A program made the position numbers and the translations under genes. A DNA stretch of 64,000 nucleotides from Brotaphodocola catenula (GTDB lineage: Bacteria; Bacillota; Clostridia; Lachnospirales; Lachnospiraceae): assembly GCA_020686985.1 (NCBI GenBank), contig JAJEPU010000018.1, forward strand, positions 1 through 64,000, given 5' to 3'. Below, piece after piece: positions 44,685-52,294 of the stretch; position 1 is the first letter of the stretch, and every line of letters starts with the position of its first letter. The notes under the pieces were generated by a model. The model was given only the letters and a program-made list of their open reading frames with translations. It searched no databases and was not told where the DNA came from.

Positions 44685-45821
44685 ATGCTGTCCTGCCTCT
44701 CCATTCTCATTCTCGGTCTGCTTCTTGCCTTTCCGGCACTCGCCGTTGAGGGCGCCGCTGCCGGACTTTTGCTCTGGTTTAACGTCGTGCTTCCGACGCT
44801 TGCCCCGTTTATGATCTGCACAAGAATGATTTCTGTCCTCGGAGCGGAACGTCTTCTGATTCGACCATTTTATCCGTTGATTCATGGACTTCTCGGATTT
44901 TCCGAGCCGGGAGCCTATGTCCTTCTCTGCGGTCTTCTCTGTGGTTATCCTCTCGGCGCAAGGCTCTGTGCAGAAAAGCTCAAAAACAAAGAGCTCTCTC
45001 TTGCTGAGGCGAGATGTCTGCTTGCAACGGCAAACCATCCAAGCCCGATGTTTCTGCTCGGATTTGTAAACAGGCAGGTGATCCGTGTGTTTGAGCACGC
45101 CCAACTTCCCTCGTCCTCATATCTTCCGTCCCCGTCGTCTTTTTCACACTCTCCGTGGTTGATTCCTCTGTGCCTGTATCTTCCGGTGATTCCTCTCTCA
45201 TTTCTGGCGAGACATTTCTACCAGTTTGAAAGGTTTGAAAAGCAGGATTCTCAAGATTCTCAAGATTCTCAAAAATCCCAAAATCTTCAGGAATACCTTC
45301 AGGAATACCGGAAACCTTCCTCTGATACTTCCGGTGCTTCCGGTGTCTCCGTGGAAGATGCGATCTTTTCCACGGCTCACACGATGGTTCTGATCGGCGG
45401 ATGGATCATGCTGTTTTCAATTCTCGCCAAATGGGTACAGACAATTCCCTGCTTTTCTCCATCGATCAAGGCAATCCTTGGCGGAATCGCAGAAATCACG
45501 ACCGGAATTCCTCTCCTCTGCTCTGCTTTTTCGGAAAAGAAAACACTTTGCCTGATTCTCGTGACCGGCTGTGTCGCCTTTGGTGGCGGATCGGGAATTT
45601 TTCAGACGCGCAGTGTTCTTCTTGTCAAGCAAAAAAATGCCGGATTATCCATCCGGCATTATATCCTGTGGAAGGCACTTCATGCCTTGCTCGCAACGGG
45701 AACTCTTATTTTTCTTCTGTGGTTGCTTCCTGAGCTGGAGCGGGTGCTACCGGCTGTGCCTGCTCTTCTGCAACGGGTGCATTGGATACTCCTGCAGAGA
45801 GCTCATTGCGGTTTGCTGTAA
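44685..45821 (+). CDS. YlbJ-like sporulation integral membrane protein
   Basis: Polytopic membrane protein of the nucleoside-recognition/YlbJ type, about 378 residues, needed for spore cortex formation in Bacillus relatives. Typical segments are AAAGLLLWFNVVLPTLAPFM, LLCGLLCGYPLGARLCAEK, ANHPSPMFLLGFV, VLIGGWIMLFSILAKW and GCVAFGGGSGIFQTRSVL. The start ATG 44685 has AAGGAA upstream; the longer frame from 44613 has no ribosome-binding site. A slippage-prone stretch encodes DSQDSQDSQKSQ. Its last 116 bp overlap the convergent gene, and that gene's terminator lies inside this coding region, so the C-terminal LLQRVHWILLQRAHCGLL may not be conserved. Confidence 0.8.
   Translation: MLSCLSILILGLLLAFPALAVEGAAAGLLLWFNVVLPTLAPFMICTRMISVLGAERLLIRPFYPLIHGLLGFSEPGAYVLLCGLLCGYPLGARLCAEKLKNKELSLAEARCLLATANHPSPMFLLGFVNRQVIRVFEHAQLPSSSYLPSPSSFSHSPWLIPLCLYLPVIPLSFLARHFYQFERFEKQDSQDSQDSQKSQNLQEYLQEYRKPSSDTSGASGVSVEDAIFSTAHTMVLIGGWIMLFSILAKWVQTIPCFSPSIKAILGGIAEITTGIPLLCSAFSEKKTLCLILVTGCVAFGGGSGIFQTRSVLLVKQKNAGLSIRHYILWKALHALLATGTLIFLLWLLPELERVLPAVPALLQRVHWILLQRAHCGLL
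45631..45660 (-). terminator. Terminator of the convergent coiled-coil gene, inside the ylbJ-like CDS
   Basis: Minus strand AATGCCGGAT-GGATA-ATCCGGCATT (45660-45636) followed by TTTTTTT. It lies 46 bp after the stop codon at 45706. On the plus strand the same bases encode KNAGLSIRH of the YlbJ-like protein. Confidence 0.9.
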
Positions 45822-46323
45822 CAATGTCATAGGTGGACTGCAAGGAGGCGTTGAATGCCTCAAGATGTCTTCTGGACTCCTCCATCGTGTGACTCATGAT
45901 CGTCTGAAGACTTCTGAGCATATCGTCGGTGTAGTCAATTGCGCCCTGACGAATGCTGTTTGCATCAACAGCTGCGCTGTCCACGATTGCCTGAGCCTGC
46001 TGCTGAGCTTCCTCAACAACACGATTTGCCTCTGCATATGCCTTCTGCATAATCTCATGCTCGTTTACCAGCTCGTTGGTCTGAGCGGTTGCATCTGCAA
46101 GGATCGCATTTGCCTGGGTATGTGCCTCGTTGATGATTGCTTCCTGATTGCTGATGATCTTCTGATACTGCTTGATCTCATCCGGAATGCGAAGACGCAG
46201 TTCCACTAAAAGCTCCTCTAACTCCTCTTTGTTTACCAGAATCTTCGTGCTGGACAGAGGCTGAAATTTACAGCTGTCAATATATTCTTCAATTTCCCCA
46301 ATTAACTGTTCAATTCTGCTCAT
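45706..46323 (-). CDS. Coiled-coil protein, V-ATPase subunit H/DivIVA-like
   Basis: A 205-residue soluble protein. The N-terminal region MSRIEQLIGEIEEYIDSCKF precedes a long coiled coil (about 45-150: NQEAIINEAHTQANAILADA; ANRVVEEAQQQAQAIVDSAA), and the protein ends in an Ala/Pro/Gln/Glu-rich tail. Homologues beside coaD in Lachnospiraceae are often annotated as ATPase or vacuolar H+-ATPase subunit H, but the similarity is mainly the coiled coil. A scaffold or envelope-division role is possible and unproven. It lies 32 bp after coaD, same strand. Confidence 0.75.
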   Translation of the reverse strand: MSRIEQLIGEIEEYIDSCKFQPLSSTKILVNKEELEELLVELRLRIPDEIKQYQKIISNQEAIINEAHTQANAILADATAQTNELVNEHEIMQKAYAEANRVVEEAQQQAQAIVDSAAVDANSIRQGAIDYTDDMLRSLQTIMSHTMEESRRHLEAFNASLQSTYDIVTANRNELSAGVSNAPVAEEQAQPVAPAPAQEATTEEK

Positions 46324-46355
46324 GATAAATTATCTCCTTACCGTACCGTATATTG

Positions 46356-46859
46356 CTATTGGTGCTTATCCGCAGTCATCCGCTCTCTGAACTTCTCCCG
46401 TGTCCGCTCTGCCACCATCGGATGAAGGAAGGCATCGATGTCACCACCGTATCCCGCAATCTCCTTCACAATGCTGGAACTTAAATAGGAATATTTCAGA
46501 TTGGTTGTCAAAAAGATCGTATCAATATCTCCGGCGATGACCCGGTTTGTCTGTGCCATCTGAAGCTCGTACTCAAAATCTGTAATCGCTCTGAGCCCTC
46601 TGACAATCACGTTCGCGTGATTCTGATGGACAAAGTCAACAAGAAGCCCGTCAAACGACATGACTTCTACATTGTCCAGATGGGAAGTTACACTCCTTAA
46701 CATATTAACACGTTCCTCAACAGAAAACAACGGAGTTTTTGAATTATTCTGCAAAACTCCAATGATTACATGGTCCATCATCTTTGCTGTGCGCTCGATA
46801 ATGTCTAAATGTCCAAGGGTAACCGGATCAAAACTGCCCGGATAAACTGCTGTTGCCAT
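46356..46859 (-). CDS. coaD: Phosphopantetheine adenylyltransferase
   Basis: Penultimate step of coenzyme A synthesis: 4'-phosphopantetheine plus ATP gives dephospho-CoA. 167 residues, with [20 protein letters not shown] (nucleotidyltransferase HxGH motif as TLGH), [19 protein letters not shown] and [19 protein letters not shown] (ISST-like motif as LSSS). The start ATG 46859 is 2 bp beyond the rsmD stop, with GAGGAG inside the end of rsmD. The longer frame to 46997 runs through rsmD and is not used. Confidence 0.97.
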   Translation of the reverse strand: MATAVYPGSFDPVTLGHLDIIERTAKMMDHVIIGVLQNNSKTPLFSVEERVNMLRSVTSHLDNVEVMSFDGLLVDFVHQNHANVIVRGLRAITDFEYELQMAQTNRVIAGDIDTIFLTTNLKYSYLSSSIVKEIAGYGGDIDAFLHPMVAERTREKFRERMTADKHQ

Positions 46860-46860
46860 T

Positions 46861-47415
46861 TCATTCTCCTCGATAGACAAACATATGTTTGTTTGTCTTA
46901 TATGTTTTATTTTTCTCCAGAACAAATCCAAGCGATTCCAGATAGTCGAAGGAAGTCTCAAGAGAGGCCTCGATGATAATCGTGCTCTGCTTGTCAATCA
47001 GCTCAGAACCTGTCAGATATTCGAGCATCTGTCGCTCCAACTCGTGATTGTAAGGCGGGTCCATAAAAATATAATCAAATCGATACTTTCCTTCTAAACG
47101 TTTCAGGGCAGTCAGAGCGTCCGTGTGCATCACAACTGCGCGGTCCTCAAGACGGGTTGCCTTCAGATTTTCCCGCACAATCTGTACCGCATCTGCATTT
47201 TGTTCCACAAATACCGCTGTCTTTGCGCCACGGCTGAGCGCCTCAATTCCGATTCCACCACTTCCGGCAAACAGATCCAAAAATGTGCAGTCTGCCAAAT
47301 CATACTGGAGCATATTAAAAAGAGTCTCTTTGATTCGATCCTGGGTAGGTCTTGTATTCATCCCCTCCAGTGTTTTTAAAGAAACGCGTCTTGCGCTTCC
47401 GGCAATCACTCGCAT
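46861..47415 (-). CDS. rsmD: 16S rRNA (guanine966-N2)-methyltransferase
   Basis: Methylates G966 of 16S rRNA during ribosome assembly. The 184-residue protein has the RsmD landmarks [54 protein letters not shown] and the catalytic [10 protein letters not shown]. It forms a conserved pair with coaD, with an almost overlapping stop/start. Confidence 0.97.
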   Translation of the reverse strand: MRVIAGSARRVSLKTLEGMNTRPTQDRIKETLFNMLQYDLADCTFLDLFAGSGGIGIEALSRGAKTAVFVEQNADAVQIVRENLKATRLEDRAVVMHTDALTALKRLEGKYRFDYIFMDPPYNHELERQMLEYLTGSELIDKQSTIIIEASLETSFDYLESLGFVLEKNKTYKTNKHMFVYRGE

Positions 47416-47668
47416 TGCTTCTCTTCTCCTCGATTTCTGTTCTTGTTTTCTTCACTTCGACAAATTTTCATGTACCATTATATAGGGAAATTTTCCAATA
47501 CACAAGTTGTTTTTTTCTTTGAACATGGTTTTCACGGCTTAGGATGTGTTTACAAGAATTCTTTAAGTTTTTTAGATTTTCGGTTACATATTTCGGATTT
47601 CAGGGAGGATTTTTCAAGTTTCTGACAAATTACGCAGAAGATGCTAGTGTAAGATTCCTTTTGAAACA

Positions 47669-47675
47669 CATACTA
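47669..47675 (+). promoter_or_regulatory. Candidate sigma-G-type -10 box before the SASP gene
   Basis: CATACTA fits the sigma-G -10 consensus CATnnTA and lies 90 bp before the start codon. The -35 match is weak. The rest of 47416-47765 shows nothing else. Confidence 0.35.
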
Positions 47676-47765
47676 ACATCGTAACTAAACACCAACCAGT
47701 CACAGAGCAGAAGAATTTCCATTCGCCTGCTATGTGGCAGGCAAAATGGAAAGGAGGCCATATTT

Positions 47766-47972
47766 ATGGCAGGAAAATCTTCTAACAGAGCAGAGGTACC
47801 GGAGGCAAAAGAGGCACTGGATCGTTTCAAGATGGAAGTAGCCGGTGAGCTGGGTGTTCCGCTGACCAACGGTTACAACGGAAACTTAACCTCCGCTCAG
47901 AATGGTTCTGTCGGCGGATATATGGTGAAAAAGATGATCGAGGCGCAGGAAAAACAGATGGCCGGCAAGTAA
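47766..47972 (+). CDS. Alpha/beta-type small acid-soluble spore protein
   Basis: DNA-binding protein that coats and protects spore DNA and supplies amino acids on germination. The 68 residues carry both SASP signatures: KEALDRFKMEVAGELGVPL, with the Glu/Val region cut by the germination protease, and NGNLTSAQNGSVGGYMVKKM. AAAGGAGG lies 9 nt before the ATG. It shows the organism can, or recently could, form spores. Confidence 0.96.
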   Translation: MAGKSSNRAEVPEAKEALDRFKMEVAGELGVPLTNGYNGNLTSAQNGSVGGYMVKKMIEAQEKQMAGK

Positions 47973-48060
47973 GCAAATAAGAGTAAAAAACTCTTAAAAG
48001 ATCCGAAGAAATCCCAAAAAGAGATTTCAGAAAAACGAAGACAGAAAATAAAAGGATCAA

Positions 48061-48105
48061 AAAAGAGAGGCTCCGGGATTTTATGCCCGGGGCTTCTCCT
48101 CTTTT
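48061..48105. terminator. Bidirectional terminator between the SASP and Nramp genes
   Basis: AAAAGAG...GCTCCGGG pairs with CCCGGGGC...CTCTTTT, giving T-runs in both directions. It lies 3 bp from the Nramp stop codon. Confidence 0.85.
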
Positions 48106-48108
48106 AAA

Positions 48109-49368
48109 TCAAAACCCTGTAACCAGAAGACAGATGTTTAATCCAATCACTGTCACACCGATCAGGACAAGCAGAAAAAGATCAAGGCGACTGTTTGCAA
48201 ATTTCCCCATAACTTTCTTTGATGAGGTCAGATAGACCAGCAAAATAATCGTGATCGGAAGTTGCATCGACAAAAACATCTGGCTGTATACAAGTCCCGT
48301 AAAAGGATCTTTGATAAAGAAAATGATCGCGAGAGACAAAAGAAACAGAACGATGATGCCGAGTCTGCTGTGTCGGTCTCGAATGTCATAAGGTTCCTCG
48401 AAAATTCCGGCAGTGATACTTCCGCCCGCCATTCCAGCTGTCACAGAAGAACTGATTCCCGCCATCAAGAGGGCGACTGCGAAAATCACGGAGGCGGAGG
48501 GACCAATCAACGGGGTCAGCATTTTTGCTGCCTGTTCGAGTTCACTCACCTGCTCACCTGCCTGAAAAAACGTGGATGCGGCGACGATCAGCATTGCACT
48601 GTTGATTGCCCAGCCGATTCCCATTGAGAGTAGCGTATCAAGAAACTCGTACTTGAGCTGTTTTCGAATCACAGCCTCCTCCTGTACATTCCACTGACGA
48701 CTCTGAATGACTTCCGAGTGGAGGAACAGGTTGTGTGGCATCACGACTGCGCCGAGCACACTCATGATTACCGGCATCGAACCCGTCGGCACAGACGGAA
48801 CAACCCAGGCGCGCGCAGCCTCCGGCCAGTCAACTTTTACCATCAGAATCTCAATCAGGAACGCAAGACCGATCAGAGAAACAAATCCGATGATCCATCG
48901 CTCCAGCTTTCGGTAGGAGTTTGTCAGAAGCAGTCCCATCGAAACTGCCGTCATCAGCACCGATCCAAGTTTTACAGGAATAGAAAACAGCATGGACAGC
49001 GCAATCGCTCCGCCGAGAATCTCGGCAAGAATCGTTGCCGTCGTTGCCATCAATCCGGTCAAAAGAGCAAATCGCCCCAACCATTTCGGAAGATATTTCG
49101 TGGCGCTCTCCGCCATGCAAAGTCCCGTGACAATTCCAAGATGAGCGGCATTGTGCTGTAAGATGATCAGCATGATTGTCGACAGCGTGACCATCCACAA
49201 AAGTGCGTAGCCGTAATCCGCTCCGGCAGCGACATTGGAAGCCCAGTTTCCGGGATCAATAAAACCGACTGTCACAAGCAGACCCGGACCAATGTATTTC
49301 AGGATCTCAAGTCCGCCGTTTTGTTCCTTATGCATACCGCCTTCCAGCCAATTCTTTAATTTTTTCAT
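48109..49368 (-). CDS. mntH: Nramp-family divalent metal (Mn2+/Fe2+) transporter
   Basis: Proton-coupled importer of Mn2+ and Fe2+, 419 residues with about 11 helices. The metal site is canonical: DPGNWASN in helix 1 (Asp, Asn) and AVVMPHNLFLHSEVIQSR in helix 6 (Ala and Met ligands). This argues against the magnesium-type NRMT branch, which alters these residues. It is a single gene. Together with the riboswitch-controlled P-type ATPase at 22502 it gives the window an Mn2+ importer and a likely exporter. No MntR/Fur-type operator was recognised. Confidence 0.92.
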   Translation of the reverse strand: MKKLKNWLEGGMHKEQNGGLEILKYIGPGLLVTVGFIDPGNWASNVAAGADYGYALLWMVTLSTIMLIILQHNAAHLGIVTGLCMAESATKYLPKWLGRFALLTGLMATTATILAEILGGAIALSMLFSIPVKLGSVLMTAVSMGLLLTNSYRKLERWIIGFVSLIGLAFLIEILMVKVDWPEAARAWVVPSVPTGSMPVIMSVLGAVVMPHNLFLHSEVIQSRQWNVQEEAVIRKQLKYEFLDTLLSMGIGWAINSAMLIVAASTFFQAGEQVSELEQAAKMLTPLIGPSASVIFAVALLMAGISSSVTAGMAGGSITAGIFEEPYDIRDRHSRLGIIVLFLLSLAIIFFIKDPFTGLVYSQMFLSMQLPITIILLVYLTSSKKVMGKFANSRLDLFLLVLIGVTVIGLNICLLVTGF

Positions 49369-49561
49369 TATTATGCTATTCCTTTCTGATTTCCGATTCT
49401 ACCATAAAAATTGAAAATGCAGAAGAGATTTTCACCCTGCTGAGAAACTATGGCTGTTAAGCGGTTTTTCTATGAAATTGTCCCCGTTCTTTGTGTTTCT
49501 TCATATATTTCGTTGGATCTTGGTGTCTTTTCTGATGGTGCTGTTTTACAGTTTTACTTTT

Positions 49562-50626
49562 CTAGTATTTTTCTACTCCGAAGTGGTAGATTGTCGTGGT
49601 GTGATACTCCTCCCCAACTTTTAAGACAGGAGAATCAAACTGCGGTTTGTTGATTGCGTCCGGGAAATACTGGGTCTCAAAGCAGTAAGCGGATCTCTCT
49701 CTATACTCAGCACCATCTTTTCCGCGGGAAGAATGCAGAGAGTTTGCTGTGTAAAACTGGATACCCGGAAGATCGGTGTACACGTCCATCGTGCGTCCGC
49801 TCTTCGGATCGTATGCCTTTGCGGACAATGCCAGATCGCCTTTTTCATGATTGAGTGCCCAGTTGTGATCATAACCCTTAGCCTGATTTAATGGCTCATA
49901 ATCAGAATCGATATCGCGACCAATCTCCTTCATTGTGGTGAAATCCATCGGTGTTCCCGCTACCGGAACAAGCTCTCCTGTCGGAATCGACTCGGCATCT
50001 GTGATCGTGAAGGTGTCTGCGTCAATCCAGACCTGCTGATCCTCGATGGTTCCGGACTTGTGTCCACGGAGGTTGAAATATGCATGATTCGTGAAGTTTG
50101 CGATCGTGTCCTCATCTGCAGTCATCTGATAGTCAATTTTGACACTGTCATCCGGAGTCAGGGTGTAACTGACTGCAATCTGTGCATTTCCCGGGTAATT
50201 CTGGTCTCCGTCCGGGCTGAACAGGGAGAATGTGATCTTTGTGCCAAGCCCAGTCTCCTCCACCTCTGCATCCCAGAGACGATCGCGGTAATAATCCGGT
50301 CCGCTGTGCAGGTTGTTCTTCGTGCCGGAATTGATCACAAGTGCATACGTCATTCCATTGAGGGTAAAAGTTGCTCCGCCGATGCGGTTTGCATTTCTTC
50401 CCACAATCTCACCAAGATGACCACCCTCGTGCAGACAGGTATCCACGCTGTCATAGCCTAAGAGAACGTCATCGATCTTTCCATTGCGATCGAATGTCTT
50501 CATCTCCAGCCAGATTCCACCGAGATCCGTGAAGGAAGCGGATATGCCATGTTTATTTGTCAGCGTGTACTTATACACCTGCGCTCCGTTTTCCAGTTCC
50601 CCAAATAATTCTTTTTTCCAAGCCAT
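49562..50626 (-). CDS. galM: Aldose 1-epimerase (mutarotase)
   Basis: Interconverts alpha and beta anomers of galactose/glucose, feeding the Leloir pathway. The 354-residue beta-sandwich protein has GRNANRIGGATFTLNG, LHSGPDYYRDRLWD, the catalytic His region FTNHAYFNLRGH and the late Glu in YCFETQYFPDAINKP. It is monocistronic; other gal genes are not in the window. Confidence 0.95.
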   Translation of the reverse strand: MAWKKELFGELENGAQVYKYTLTNKHGISASFTDLGGIWLEMKTFDRNGKIDDVLLGYDSVDTCLHEGGHLGEIVGRNANRIGGATFTLNGMTYALVINSGTKNNLHSGPDYYRDRLWDAEVEETGLGTKITFSLFSPDGDQNYPGNAQIAVSYTLTPDDSVKIDYQMTADEDTIANFTNHAYFNLRGHKSGTIEDQQVWIDADTFTITDAESIPTGELVPVAGTPMDFTTMKEIGRDIDSDYEPLNQAKGYDHNWALNHEKGDLALSAKAYDPKSGRTMDVYTDLPGIQFYTANSLHSSRGKDGAEYRERSAYCFETQYFPDAINKPQFDSPVLKVGEEYHTTTIYHFGVEKY

Positions 50627-50669
50627 ATGATTGATCTGCCTTTCCCCTTTAAGGATTTTTCTGTTTGTT

Positions 50670-50694
50670 GTCTGTCATATAGACATGTACAGAC
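50670..50694. promoter_or_regulatory. Operator-like palindrome in the galM leader
   Basis: GTCTGT (50670-50675) and ACAGAC (50689-50694) frame an inner TGTCATATAGACA (50673-50685), so two dyads are nested. It lies about 20-45 bp downstream of an extended -10 box, TGTTATAAT on the minus strand (50713-50721). A GntR-like or other sugar repressor site is a plausible inference. Confidence 0.4.
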
Positions 50695-50869
50695 ATTTTT
50701 TCATTCACTCTTATTATAACACATGCACCTGTCTTTGACGATTTTTTCCGGACTCTTTTTCTTTTTTAATTCTTACTCTTTTTTATTCGTTATGTTTCTT
50801 TTTTCTATCTTTTTTCTCTTTTTCTGTTTTCCGATTTTAAGCGCGGTTTGAGATTCTTAGCTCATACGA

Positions 50870-50945
50870 GCAAAATGGCTCTGCATCAACGCCTTGGCAG
50901 GATTTCAAAGAATCCCCTCGGCGGTTGACATAGAGCCATTTTTCT
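50870..50945 (-). terminator. Large terminator hairpin after asd
   Basis: AAAATGGCTCT (50872-50882) pairs with AGAGCCATTTT (50932-50942). The interior holds a second stem, TCAACGCC (50886-50893) with GGCGGTTGA (50920-50928). T-runs occur on both sides. Confidence 0.7.
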
Positions 50946-51004
50946 TATTTTTATACGAAATGACTTTGTACAAAATGGAAATGATTATTTAAGCGATTTT
51001 CGTT

Positions 51005-52090
51005 TTATTTTGCAGAGATATAACCCTGAGCGGTCAGAAGCTCTGCACACAGAACAGCTCCACCTGCTGCACCGCGAACGGTGTTGTGGGAGAGACCTAC
51101 GAACTTCCAGTCATAGACGCTGTCCTCTCTCAGACGACCAACAGAGATTCCCATGCCATGCTCGAAGTTTACATCCAGAGATACCTGCGGACGGTTATCC
51201 TCCTCGAGGTACTGGATGAACTGTGCCGGTGCGCTCGGAAGTTTCAGCTCCTGCGGAAGTCCGCTGAAGTTTACGAGCTTCTCGATCAGCTGTTCTTTCG
51301 TCGGGTTCTTTCTGAATTTTACAAATACGGCAGCGGTATGACCATTCAGAACCGGAACACGGATGCACTGACAGGTGATCTTCGGCTCCTGAGCCTTTAC
51401 AATCACGCCATCCTCGATTTTACCCCAGATTCTCAACGGCTCCTGCTCACTCTTCTCTTCCTCACCACCGATGTACGGGATGATGTTGCCAACCATCTCC
51501 GGCCAATCCTTGAAGGTCTTACCTGCACCGGAAATTGCCTGATAGGTCGTAGCAACTACCTCATACGGCTCAAACTCTTTCCATGCAGTCAGTACCGGAG
51601 CGTAGCTCTGAATCGAGCAGTTCGGCTTTACTGCGATAAATCCACGCTTGGTTCCCAGACGCTTCTTCTGGAACTCGATCACCTTGAAATGCTCCGGGTT
51701 GATCTCCGGAACTACCATCGGAACATCCGGAGTCCAGCGATGTGCGCTGTTGTTGGAAACAACCGGAGTCTCAGTCTTTGCATAAGCCTCCTCGATAGCG
51801 CGAATCTCATCCTTCGTCATATCAACGGCACTGAATACGAAATCTACGCCGGAAGCAACTTTCTCTACTTCATTCACGTTCATGACAACCAGCTTCTTGA
51901 CACCCTCCGGCATCGGGGTATCCATTTTCCAACGTCCACCTACTGCCTCCTCGTAGGTCTTACCTGCGGAACGCGGGCTTGCAGCAACGGTCACTACCTC
52001 ATACCAAGGATGATTCTCCAGTAAAGAGATAAATCTCTGTCCTACCATTCCAGTGGCGCCAAGTACGCCGACTCTCAATTTCTTTTCCAT
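51005..52090 (-). CDS. asd: Aspartate-semialdehyde dehydrogenase, archaeal/fungal type
   Basis: Reduces aspartyl phosphate to aspartate semialdehyde, the branch point to lysine/diaminopimelate, threonine and methionine. The 361 residues follow the archaeal/yeast-type subfamily, not the E. coli type: VGVLGATGMVGQRFISLLEN, AASPRSAGKTYEEA, VVSNNSAHRW, the catalytic Cys in AVKPNCSIQSYAPVLTAW, and YQAISGAGKTF. The start ATG 52090 gives the normal N-terminus; the open frame to 52156 is non-coding leader. A structured GC-rich hairpin lies in the leader. Confidence 0.95.
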   Translation of the reverse strand: MEKKLRVGVLGATGMVGQRFISLLENHPWYEVVTVAASPRSAGKTYEEAVGGRWKMDTPMPEGVKKLVVMNVNEVEKVASGVDFVFSAVDMTKDEIRAIEEAYAKTETPVVSNNSAHRWTPDVPMVVPEINPEHFKVIEFQKKRLGTKRGFIAVKPNCSIQSYAPVLTAWKEFEPYEVVATTYQAISGAGKTFKDWPEMVGNIIPYIGGEEEKSEQEPLRIWGKIEDGVIVKAQEPKITCQCIRVPVLNGHTAAVFVKFRKNPTKEQLIEKLVNFSGLPQELKLPSAPAQFIQYLEEDNRPQVSLDVNFEHGMGISVGRLREDSVYDWKFVGLSHNTVRGAAGGAVLCAELLTAQGYISAK

Positions 52091-52122
52091 AATTGTAAAG
52101 TCTCCTTCTCTCCTTGTTCGTA

Positions 52123-52166
52123 CAGCGACGGCGCCGGGGGAGCCTTGAGCCTCCACGTCGAAGCTG
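52123..52166 (-). promoter_or_regulatory. GC-rich hairpin in the asd leader
   Basis: Minus strand CAGC-TTC-GACG...CGTC-GCTG closes two stacked stems around GGAG...CTCC and a GC-rich tail, in otherwise AT-rich DNA. It fits no riboswitch known to me; a lysine riboswitch would be much larger. Confidence 0.4.
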
Positions 52167-52182
52167 AAATCAATTCTTGATT

Positions 52183-52211
52183 ATCCTATCTCATATTGGT
52201 AAAAAAATCAA
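52183..52211 (-). promoter_or_regulatory. asd promoter
   Basis: Minus strand TTGATT (52206-52211), 17-bp spacer, TAGGAT (52183-52188). The leader to the start codon is about 90 nt. Confidence 0.6.
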
Positions 52212-52294
52212 GCCTTATTCGCGATAAAAATACACTTGTCCGCCACAAAACGACATTTTCTGTATCTGGTATACATTTGCACGCGACAGACGGA

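Noticed and set aside
46860..46997. N-terminal extension of CoaD
   Set aside because: The extra 46 codons run antiframe through the end of rsmD; the canonical start at 46859 has a ribosome-binding site.
52091..52180. Lysine riboswitch before asd
   Set aside because: The leader is only about 90 nt and lacks the long multi-helix lysine aptamer.
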